A DNA stretch of 34,955 nt. Origin: Micromonospora rosaria. Its GTDB lineage: Bacteria > Actinomycetota > Actinomycetes > Mycobacteriales > Micromonosporaceae. The DNA is taken from the NCBI RefSeq assembly GCF_001567585.1, contig NZ_LRQV01000070.1:1-34955 (forward strand), written 5' to 3'. Within the stretch, counting starts at the first letter, position 1; every line of letters starts with the position of its first letter. The notes under the pieces are model-generated. The model had not been told where the DNA came from, did no database searches, and was given only the letters and a program-made list of their open reading frames with translations. This document shows positions 1 to 7,400 of this stretch, piece after piece. Position numbers and translations under genes: made by a program.

Positions 1-1771
1 CGGGGTCCGGGGTGGTGCCGGGGGTCGGGCGGGCCGGCAGGCCGGTGGCGACGGAGAGCACCGAGCGCAGCATCGGCAGCACGGTCAGCGCGTTGGCGCC
101 CTCCCCGAGGTCGAGCCGCAGGTCGACCAGCGGGCTGAGACCGAGCACGTCGGCGGCGAGCCGGACCGCCGGGTGGCCGCCGGTGTCGGTGAGCAGGCAC
201 CAGTGCCGGGCCTGCCCGGCCAGGTCCCGGCTGACCATCGCGGCGGCCAGCCCGACCGGCCCGTCCAGCAGGACCGGCAGCCGGCGCGCGGTCGCCCCGA
301 GCAGGACGCCGGTGGCGACGGCGATGTCCCCGCCGCCCAGTTCGGCCAGCACGTCCTTGGCCTCGCGCGAGGTCCGGCGGGTCCGGTGCAGCGCGTCGCG
401 CACCGCCGCGCAGCGGCGCATCCACGCCGCGTCGTCGATGCGCCCGTCGGTGTCGACGACCCGGCCCAGCACCGCCGCCGGCTCCGCCCCGGCGGTCGCC
501 CCGAGCACCGCGGCGGCTGCCGCGTCGGTGCCGCCGCCGCACGAGCCCAGCACCAGCAGGTGGACGCCGGCCTCGGCGGCCTCCTCGGCCAGTTGCCAGC
601 CGAACCGCAGCGCGGCCTCGACGGTCTCGGCGGTCAGCGCCGGCCCGTGCTCGATCGCCCCGGCGGCCGGGACGTCGACCACCTGGATGGCCGTCCCGGT
701 CCCGTCGGCCAGCCGGCCCAGCAGGCCGGCGCCGTCCTCGGCCTGCTGCGCCCGGCGGGCGGACTCGCCGGGCACGGTACCGGCGGCGGCGCCGCCCTCG
801 TGGTCGCCGTTGAGCAGCAGCAGCCGTACCCGCTCCCAGGGGACGGGCGTGGCGGTGCCCTGCGTCGCGGCGGCGAAACTGACCAGCCGTTCCATGGTGC
901 CCAGACCCGTACCGGGCAGGTCCAGGGTGGCCAGCCGCCGCACCGCCTCCGGGCCGGCGACGTCGTCGGGCATCGGCAGGTCCATGCCCGGCTGGATGAC
1001 CGTTCCGGCGGTGACCACCGGCAGCGACTCGGTCGGCCCGGACCACGCCGGGCGGCTCGCCCCGGCGGCAGCCGCCGGGACGGGCCCGGTGGAGATCGCC
1101 GGGGTGGGCTCCGGCGCGGGGGGCGGCGGAGTGGCCGGGGGAGTCGTGGAGTCCGGCACCGCGCCGGCGGGGACGGTCTGGGCCGGACCGCCCTGGGTCG
1201 GTACGGTCGCCGGTCGGGGCGGGGCGGCCGGCTTGAGCCAGCACGGCTGGCCGGCGACGACCAGGACGACCGTGTCGCAGGCGTCGGCGACGGCCCGGTT
1301 GGCCGCGCCGAGCGCGTCGGTGAAGGCCCGGCCGACCGGCGTGGTCGGCACCAGGGAGAGCCCCACCTCGGGGCTGACCAGGACGATCCGGGCCGGGCAG
1401 GCGCGGATCGCCCCGGCCAGCTCGGTGATCGTGGCGGTGTCGTCGGCGGGCTGGTGGGCCGGGTCGAGCAGGACCGTCACCCAGCCACCCAGGTCGTCCA
1501 CGAGCAGCGTCTCGTGCGGCTCGGCCGAAGAGATCACGTCGGCCAGGCGGCGGGGATCGGCGGCGGTCTCCTCCGTCCGCCAGCTACCCGGCCGGCGGCT
1601 GCGGTGGGCGGCCAGGCGCTGCGCCCACTCAATGTCCTCCGGATCGCCCGGCGCCGAGGTGGCCAGGTACCGGACGGTCGGCGCGTCACCGACCAGGGAC
1701 TCGGCGAACTCGGACTTGCCCGACCGGACGCCGCCGAGCACCAGGACCTTGTGCCACCCGTCAACCGACAT
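1..1771 (-). CDS. cobUT: CobU-CobT fusion protein, partial (C-terminus beyond the left edge)
   Basis: This is a cobalamin nucleotide-loop assembly protein with two fused activities. Residues 1-180 are CobU-like (adenosylcobinamide kinase/GTP guanylyltransferase): the P-loop GGVRSGKS lies at 13-20 and H56 in AAHRSRRP is the candidate guanylylated histidine. Residues ~181-245 form a Pro/Ala/Thr-rich linker. Residues ~246-590 are CobT-like (nicotinate-nucleotide:dimethylbenzimidazole phosphoribosyltransferase), ending in LGEGANAL, whose glutamate (E557) matches the family catalytic base. The start is the ATG just before the P-loop domain. Oddities: the CobT segment usually written GEMGIGNT reads GSCGGGTD here, and the usual AGDHG reads NGDHEGG. 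The fused order and motifs are seen; the reaction is inferred from the families. The frame is open to position 1, so the C-terminus is missing. Confidence 0.88.
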   Translation of the reverse strand, partial: MSVDGWHKVLVLGGVRSGKSEFAESLVGDAPTVRYLATSAPGDPEDIEWAQRLAAHRSRRPGSWRTEETAADPRRLADVISSAEPHETLLVDDLGGWVTVLLDPAHQPADDTATITELAGAIRACPARIVLVSPEVGLSLVPTTPVGRAFTDALGAANRAVADACDTVVLVVAGQPCWLKPAAPPRPATVPTQGGPAQTVPAGAVPDSTTPPATPPPPAPEPTPAISTGPVPAAAAGASRPAWSGPTESLPVVTAGTVIQPGMDLPMPDDVAGPEAVRRLATLDLPGTGLGTMERLVSFAAATQGTATPVPWERVRLLLLNGDHEGGAAAGTVPGESARRAQQAEDGAGLLGRLADGTGTAIQVVDVPAAGAIEHGPALTAETVEAALRFGWQLAEEAAEAGVHLLVLGSCGGGTDAAAAAVLGATAGAEPAAVLGRVVDTDGRIDDAAWMRRCAAVRDALHRTRRTSREAKDVLAELGGGDIAVATGVLLGATARRLPVLLDGPVGLAAAMVSRDLAGQARHWCLLTDTGGHPAVRLAADVLGLSPLVDLRLDLGEGANALTVLPMLRSVLSVATGLPARPTPGTTPDP

Positions 1772-1825
1772 GTGCGTACCTTAGAGCCATCCGGACCCAC
1801 GGCGGCGCGGAGGTGCTGCCCCGGG

Positions 1826-1839
1826 GCCCTCGCGAGGGC
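1826..1839. terminator. 14-bp perfect GC palindrome between two minus-strand genes
   Basis: GCCCTCGCGAGGGC is fully self-complementary and lies between the small Rho_N-like gene and cobUT. It may slow transcription or act as a weak terminator. There is no T-tract, so the role is uncertain. Confidence 0.3.
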
Positions 1840-1852
1840 TTCGGCGGCCAGG

Positions 1853-2059
1853 TCAGCGCTGCTCGGGGCCGTGGTACTGGTAGTCGTTGGGGTTCACGTC
1901 GGCCGGCTTCGGGTCCTCCTGCCAGGCGCCCTCGCCGGGCCGCGCCACCAGGGCGTCGACCAGTTCCTCCCGGTCCATCGCCTCGGTCCCCTCGATGCCA
2001 CCCCGTACCGCGATCCTCCGCAGCTCCTCCGTGTCCATCTCCTGCAACGGCCGTACCAT
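1853..2059 (-). CDS. Small Rho_N/SAP-like protein, 68 residues
   Basis: The 68-residue protein begins at an ATG preceded on the minus strand by GGGAGGAG at good spacing, which decides against longer upstream starts that would run through low-complexity GC sequence. Residues ~9-41 (TEELRRIAVRGGIEG ... DREELVDALVAR) look like the helix-extended loop-helix found at the N-terminus of Rho termination factor and in many stand-alone actinobacterial mini-proteins. The tail is polar (DPKPADVNPNDYQYHG). It is the first of two minus-strand genes, with cobUT 81 bp downstream, so they could be co-transcribed. The domain call is by eye; nucleic-acid binding is possible but not shown. Confidence 0.7.
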   Translation of the reverse strand: MVRPLQEMDTEELRRIAVRGGIEGTEAMDREELVDALVARPGEGAWQEDPKPADVNPNDYQYHGPEQR

Positions 2060-2083
2060 CTCGCTCCTCCCGCACCGGTCATC

Positions 2084-2135
2084 CTGGCCGCGCGGCGCGC
2101 GCGGTGGTCGTTCTGGCCGCGCGGCGCGCGCGGTG
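2084..2135. repeat. Two tandem copies of a 23-bp GC-only repeat, period 29
   Basis: CTGGCCGCGCGGCGCGCGCG plus GTG occurs at 2084-2106 and again at 2113-2135. Each copy contains a near-palindromic CCGCGCGG/GCGCGC core. It sits in the divergent gap between the Rho_N-like gene and the 2285 gene. Confidence 0.75.
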
Positions 2136-2284
2136 TGTCGTGTCCGCTCCATACCCCCGCTGCCGCCGCAGGAACCCGTGACGGGCGGTGTCCGGCGGGC
2201 CACCGCCGGGTGCGGTGCGCCGGAAGGCGACTACGCTGGCGGAGTTCGTCCCGGCGGGACTTCAGCGGCGAGGGGAGACGCGGC

Positions 2285-2485
2285 ATGGCGTGGAGCTGGC
2301 GGTACGAGGGCACAGACGGCGCGGCGGTGGACGGACCGGCGGAGTCGTTCGGCAGTCAGGCCGACGCCGAGTCCTGGATCGGCCAGACCTGGCGGGAACT
2401 CGCGGCGTCCGGCGTCACCACCGTCATCCTGCTGGAGGACGACCGGGTCGACTACCGGATGAGTCTGCTGCAGTCGGGCGACTGA
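2285..2485 (+). CDS. Hypothetical protein, 66 residues, coupled to the M50 protease gene
   Basis: A short, acidic and aromatic protein (begins MAWSWRYEG, ends YRMSLLQSGD) preceded by GGGGAGACGCGGC as ribosome-binding sequence. It shares one base with the ATG of the following protease (TGATG), so the two are probably translationally coupled. I recognise no domain. The W/Y-rich N-terminus and the ILLEDDRVDY stretch read like a compact alpha/beta fold, with no signal peptide or membrane segment. Its role may be linked to the membrane protease next door, but that is only neighbourhood inference. Confidence 0.7.
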   Translation: MAWSWRYEGTDGAAVDGPAESFGSQADAESWIGQTWRELAASGVTTVILLEDDRVDYRMSLLQSGD

Positions 2486-3279
2486 TGGGCTACGACCGCC
2501 CGGGAGAGCCGCTGGTGCTCGGCGTGCCCCGGGCGGCGTTCCGCCCGAGCCCGGTCTTCCTCGCCCTGGTCGCGCTCTTCGTGACCAGCGGGGCGCTGGC
2601 CTGGAACCAGGTCGGCAACGTCCGGGTCGACGTGTTCCTCTTCGTGGTCTCCGGCTGGCTGGTCTCGCTCTGCCTGCACGAGTACGCGCACGCGGTGGTG
2701 GCCTTCCGGGCCGGTGACCGCAGCGTCGCCCACCGGGGCTACCTCACCCTGAACCCGTTCAGGTACACCCATCCGCTGCTGTCGGTGGTGCTGCCGGTGG
2801 CGGTGGTGCTGCTCGGCGGGATCGGCCTGCCCGGCGGCGCGGTCTGGGTGGACCGGCACGCGATCCCCGGCCGGCTGCGGCACACCCTGGTCAGCCTCGC
2901 CGGCCCGGCCACCAACGTGCTGTTCACCCTGGTCCTGGTGGCGGCGCTGCGGATCGGCACTGGTACCGGTGGGTCGGTGGAGTTCTGGGCCGGCCTGGCC
3001 CTGCTCGCGTTCCTCCAGCTCACCGCGAGCGTGCTCAACCTGCTGCCGGTACCCGGCCTGGACGGCGGCAACATGATCCAGCCGTGGCTGACCCCGCAGT
3101 GGCGCCGGATGTACGACCTCTTCGCCCCGTACGGGTTCATCCTGCTCTTCGCGCTGCTGTGGAACCCGCGGATCGGCGGCTGGTTCTTCGACGCGGTCTT
3201 CGCGGTGGCGAACCTGCTCGGCCTGCCGCCCTGGCTGTACGCCGCCGGGCTGGACCTGATCCGCTTCTGGCAGAGCTGA
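2485..3279 (+). CDS. Site-2 protease family (M50) membrane metalloprotease
   Basis: The 264-residue polytopic protein has the two M50 hallmarks: HEYAH at residues 65-69 (zinc-binding HExxH within a membrane helix) and NLLPVPGLDGG at 185-195 (NxxPxxxLDG, third zinc ligand). Hydrophobic segments lie around 22-40, 48-66, 97-116, 138-155, 168-190 and 214-226. It lacks a PDZ domain, so it belongs to the compact SpoIVFB/rhomboid-sized M50 group and not the RseP type. Such enzymes cleave membrane-embedded substrates such as anti-sigma factors; the substrate here is unknown. The ATG overlaps the stop of the preceding 66-residue gene. A strong hairpin follows at 3280-3314. Confidence 0.88.
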   Translation: MGYDRPGEPLVLGVPRAAFRPSPVFLALVALFVTSGALAWNQVGNVRVDVFLFVVSGWLVSLCLHEYAHAVVAFRAGDRSVAHRGYLTLNPFRYTHPLLSVVLPVAVVLLGGIGLPGGAVWVDRHAIPGRLRHTLVSLAGPATNVLFTLVLVAALRIGTGTGGSVEFWAGLALLAFLQLTASVLNLLPVPGLDGGNMIQPWLTPQWRRMYDLFAPYGFILLFALLWNPRIGGWFFDAVFAVANLLGLPPWLYAAGLDLIRFWQS

Positions 3280-3314
3280 CTCCGGGCCGGCGCGGTGGTC
3301 GCGCCGGCCCGGAG
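3280..3314. terminator. Bidirectional hairpin between convergent genes
   Basis: CTCCGGGCCGGCGC (3280-3293) pairs perfectly with 3301-3314 across a 7-nt loop. It lies between the convergent M50 protease and aldo/keto reductase genes and can serve both. No T-tract, as is common in high-GC actinobacteria. Confidence 0.7.
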
Positions 3315-3322
3315 CCGGTGGG

Positions 3323-4321
3323 TCACGGGCGCTGGGCCGGGCTCTCGGTCTTCGCCGGGTCCCGCTCGGTGACCGGGTCGACGATCTCGTCGATCGCCTT
3401 GAGCAGCTCGGCGTCGAGCTTCACCCCGGCCGCCTTCACGGTGTCGTGCACCTGCTCCGGGCGGGAGGCGCCGATGATCGCTGAGGAGACGTTCGGGTTC
3501 TGCAGGACCCAGGCGACGGCGAGCTGGGCCATGGTCAGCCCGGCCTGCTCGGCCAGCGGCTTGAGCCGCTGCACCCGGGTCAGCACCTCGTCGTCCAGCC
3601 ACTTGGCGATGAAGTCCGCGCCGGACTTCTCGTCGGTGGCCCGGGAACCGGCCGGCGGCGGCTGCCCCGGCAGGTACTTGCCGGTGAGCACGCCCTGCGC
3701 CATCGGCGACCAGACGATCTGCCCGATGCCCAGCTCCTCGCTGGCGGGCACCACCTCGGCCTCGATGACCCGCCACAGCATCGAGTACTGCGGCTGGTTG
3801 GAGACCAGCGGGACGCGCAGCTCCCGGGCCAGCGCGTGCGCCTCGCGCAGCTGCGACGCCTTCCACTCCGAGACGCCGATGTAGTGCGCCTTGCCGGAGT
3901 GGACGATGTCGGCGAAGGCCGACATGGTCTCCTCCAGCGGGGTGCTGTAGTCGTACCGGTGGGCCTGGTACAGGTCCACGTAGTCGGTGCGCAGCCGGCG
4001 CAGGGAGCCGTCGATCGACTCCATGATGTGCTTGCGGGACAGGCCCCGGTCGTTGCGGCCCGGCCCGGTGGGCCAGAAGACCTTGGTGAAGATCTCCAGC
4101 CCCGCGCGACGCTCGCCGGCGAGGGCCTTGCCCAGCACCTCCTCGGCGCGGGTGCCGGCGTACACGTCGGCGGTGTCGAAGGTGGTGATACCGGTGTCCA
4201 GGGCGGCCCGCACGCAGGCGACCGCCGCCTCCTCCTCGACCTGGGAACCGTGGGTGATCCAGTTCCCGTACGAGATCTCGCTGACCAGCAGGCCCGAGCG
4301 GCCAAGGTGTCGGAATTCCAT
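3323..4321 (-). CDS. Aldo/keto reductase family oxidoreductase
   Basis: A 332-residue NADPH-dependent aldo/keto reductase of the (beta/alpha)8 family, closest in style to voltage-gated potassium channel beta-subunit-like AKRs. The catalytic tetrad is visible: D49 (TTFDTADVY), Y54, K80 (IFTKVFW) and H121 (YQAHRYD). The nucleotide-binding end is present near the C-terminus (SSAIIGASRPEQV). The ATG at 4321 begins the conserved MEFRHLGRSGL strand; a longer in-frame GTG/ATG extension to 4357 is low-complexity and less likely. Cytoplasmic; the physiological carbonyl substrate cannot be read from sequence. It converges on the M50 gene and follows the WG-repeat gene by ~100 bp on the same strand. Confidence 0.9.
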   Translation of the reverse strand: MEFRHLGRSGLLVSEISYGNWITHGSQVEEEAAVACVRAALDTGITTFDTADVYAGTRAEEVLGKALAGERRAGLEIFTKVFWPTGPGRNDRGLSRKHIMESIDGSLRRLRTDYVDLYQAHRYDYSTPLEETMSAFADIVHSGKAHYIGVSEWKASQLREAHALARELRVPLVSNQPQYSMLWRVIEAEVVPASEELGIGQIVWSPMAQGVLTGKYLPGQPPPAGSRATDEKSGADFIAKWLDDEVLTRVQRLKPLAEQAGLTMAQLAVAWVLQNPNVSSAIIGASRPEQVHDTVKAAGVKLDAELLKAIDEIVDPVTERDPAKTESPAQRP

Positions 4322-4369
4322 GGTCCCGACCCTAACTCCGGTGCCGCCGCCGCTCACCTTGACGCCCCG

Positions 4370-4416
4370 CCCGCGCCGGCCGTTCCCCGCCGGCCCGCGC
4401 CGGCCGTTCCCGCCGG
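4370..4416. repeat. Short GC direct repeat, two copies
   Basis: The unit CCCGCGCCGGCCGTTCC followed by CGCCGG occurs twice in succession between the WG-repeat gene stop and the aldo/keto reductase start. The copies differ by one C. It may form alternative hairpins downstream of the giant gene. Confidence 0.6.
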
Positions 4417-4424
4417 CCCGCCGG

Positions 4425-7400
4425 TCAGAGGACCGGTGAGGCGTCGGTGAGCAGCCGCTCGATCTCGGCCAGCACCTCGTCGCGGTCGCGGTGCACCAGG
4501 TCGATCAGCGGTTCGCCGTGCCGGTCGAGCGCGCCCCACCGGCCGCCCCCGTCACCGACCAGGAACGCGACCGGATGGATGACCAGCACCGGGTGGGCCG
4601 GCTCGACGACCATCCGGCCGGTCCGGTCCAGCACCCCCTGCCGACCGTTCACCTCGACCACGGCCAGCCCCTCGTCGGTGAAGCCCGCGACCCGCCGGCC
4701 GTCGCTCAGCGTCGTGGCGAAGCCGCCGTACCGGGTCGGCACCACGACCCGTCCGTTGGTGTCCACCGCGCCCCAGCCCGCGCCCCGGCGCACCGCCGCC
4801 CGACCGGCCCGGTACGGGCGTACCTCGTCGAAGCCCTGGTGCGCGACCACCTCCCCGTCCGGGTCGACGGCCAGCCAGCCCCCGGCACCGTCGGGCGAGA
4901 CCCAGGCCAACCCGTCGGAGAAGGGCCGCACCGCCGGCCAGGCGGACTCGAACCGGGGTACGCCGTGCCGGTCGAGCAGCGTCCACCCCGGCGAGTCGGG
5001 CCGGCGTACCCAGGCCAACTCCTCGTGGAACGGCTGCGCCGCCGCGTACTCCGGGGCGATGACGAAGTCGCCGTCGGGATCGGCGTACCCCCACCGCTCC
5101 CGGTCGCCGTCGCGCGCCGGCACCGGCAGGACCGGCCGCTCCAGGAGTTCGTCGCGGCTGCGGGGGTACGGCCCGAAACCACCGTCCCCGGCCCGTCGCT
5201 GCACCGCGTCCAGGGCCTGGCGTACCCGGGCCGACAGGTCGGCGTCCCCGTCACCGCGCAGGTCCAACGCGCGCTCGAAGTGGTGGCACGCCTCGATCAG
5301 CCGCCCCTGGTCGTAACAGGACCGTCCGGCGTGCTCGTGCAACGCGGCGCGCAGCCGGTCGGGCAGTTCCGGCGAGTTCGCCCTGGCCAGGAGCCGGTCG
5401 GCCTCGGCGAACTCGCCGCGCCAGCGCAGCACGTTCGCCAGCCGCGCCTGCACCAGCGCGGTCCGGCGCAGCTCACCGGTCGCCTCCGCGTAGGTCAACG
5501 CGAGCCGGCCGTCGGCGAGGGCGTCGTCCAGTTCCCCGATCAGCCGGGACGCCACCGCCCGCAGGCTGAGCAGCCGGGCGCGGGCCCGGTTGTCGATGGC
5601 CGCGCCCAGCTTCTCGGTGAGCCGTCGCCGGATCGTCCGCAGGTCGTCCGGGCTCTCCACGATCTCCCGGAGCGTCTCGGGGTCGACCTCCCAGCGGTAG
5701 CTGGTCAGCGCCTGCTCCGGGTCGCCCTGGACGTCGACCGGCCGGGCCGCCGGGGTCTTCCCGGCCACCCTTGCGGCAGCTTGCCCGCTCCGGCCGTCCG
5801 ACGGGTCCCCCGACCCGGCACCGTCCCCGGCCTCAGCACCGTCCCCGGCCCCGGAGCCGTGCTCGGCCCTGGCGCTGGCTCCTGAGCCGTCCCCGGCTCC
5901 CGAACCGGCCTCGGTCTTTCGGGGATCGGAGGTGGACTCCGGCACCGGGCCGCCAGCCGGCGATGCGAGGGCGGGCGGCGCGGAAGCCACCGCTGGCGGA
6001 GCCGGCTGCGCGCTGTCCGGCTGTGGGCTCTTCAGGAGTGCGCTGTCCGGCTGCGCGGTCTCCAGTGGTGCGGTGTCCGGCGGTGCGAGAGCCGGCTGCT
6101 CGGGCGTCGGCGGCGTGGGCGCTGGCGGCGTGGCGGTCCGCGACGCGGGCGCTGGCGATGCCGGAACCGATGGTGCGGGGGCCGATGGTGTGAGGGCCGG
6201 CGGCGCGGAGACCGGTGGGGCGGAGACCGGTGGGGCAGACACTGGCGGCGCGAGGGGCGATGATGCGGGCGCTGGTGGGGCAGAGGCCGCTGGGGCAGAG
6301 ACCGGCGGCGCGAGGGGCGATGGCGCGGGCGCTGGCGGTGCGGAAACCGGAGCCGGTGGGAGCGTACCGAGCACGCGGCTGTCCGGCTGGGTCTCCGGGC
6401 TGTCGTGATCGGCCGGGAGCCCGGAGACCGGACGCGCTGGCGGCGCTGAGATCGGCGCTGCGGGTGGCGAGGACACCGGCGTCGCCGGTGGCGCGGAGAC
6501 CGGGGCTGCTGCCGGTGCCGGGAGAGCGGAAACCGCTGCCGCCGGTGGCGCGGAGATCGGTGCTGCTGGCGCTGCCGAGATCGGGGCCGGTGGCGCCGCA
6601 ACCGGGGCCGCCGGTGGTGCGGAGACCGGGGTCGCCGGTGGTGCGGAGACCGGGGCGGTCGGCGCTGCCGGAACCGTGTCCACCGGTGGCGAGGAGATGT
6701 GTGGTGCCGGTGCGGCAGAGACCGGGCGGGCCGGTGGTGCGGACACCGGCTGGTGGGGTGGCAGCGGGGCCGCGTCGACCGGTGGTGGGGCCGCGTCGAC
6801 CGGTGGTGGGGCCGCGTCGACCGGTGGCACGGTGCCGGGCTCAGCAGCCGGTGAGGCGGGGCGGGACTCGGCCGGAGGCGCGCTGACCGGTCGAGCCGGC
6901 ACGGATTCGACCGGCTCGACGGCCGGGGCTCCGAGCTGTTCTGCCGGGACGGCGCGCTGGTCGGCTGCGGTATCGACCGGAGGCGCCGGCGGTGCGGAGA
7001 TCGGCGCTGCGTCGGTGACGTGCGGCGAGAGGACCGAGCCGGCCTCGTCGGCGCCGGCGGGCATCCCGTGGTCCGGATCGCCGCCGCTGTCCGCAGGGCC
7101 GTCGCCGGCTGCCGGGGCGGACCGCTCGGCCGTCTCGACCGCAGGGGTACCCGGCTCCGGCGGACCGTCCGGTCGCGCTGCCGCCAACTCGGCGACGACC
7201 GGTCGCTTGGGACGGAACCAGGCATCCGCGCCGCCCAGCGCGGACGGCTCGGACCCGGGCCAATCCGCCGGTGCCGGCTCGGGCCGCGCGGGCTCGGGCC
7301 GCGCGGGCTCGGTCGGCGGGGGAACGTACGGCCGGGGCAGGTCCGGGGCGACGGCCCAGGTGTCCGCCGGCCGCGATGCGGGTGCGTCGGGCGGTTCCTC

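Noticed and set aside
1772..2284. Cobalamin riboswitch upstream of the cob genes
   Set aside because: I could not find a B12-box-like conserved core or the expected multi-stem layout in the region before the minus-strand genes.
12..2485. Long plus-strand open frames opposite cobUT (590 and 770 codons)
   Set aside because: They are low-complexity Arg/Pro/Ser/Ala-rich products typical of antisense frames in high-GC DNA; the minus-strand frame carries clear CobU and CobT motifs.
6200..6860. Dense short direct repeats that could suggest a CRISPR array or minisatellite
   Set aside because: Units are irregular and follow codon phase of PVSAPPA/PPVDAAP peptide repeats; there are no unique spacers of constant length.
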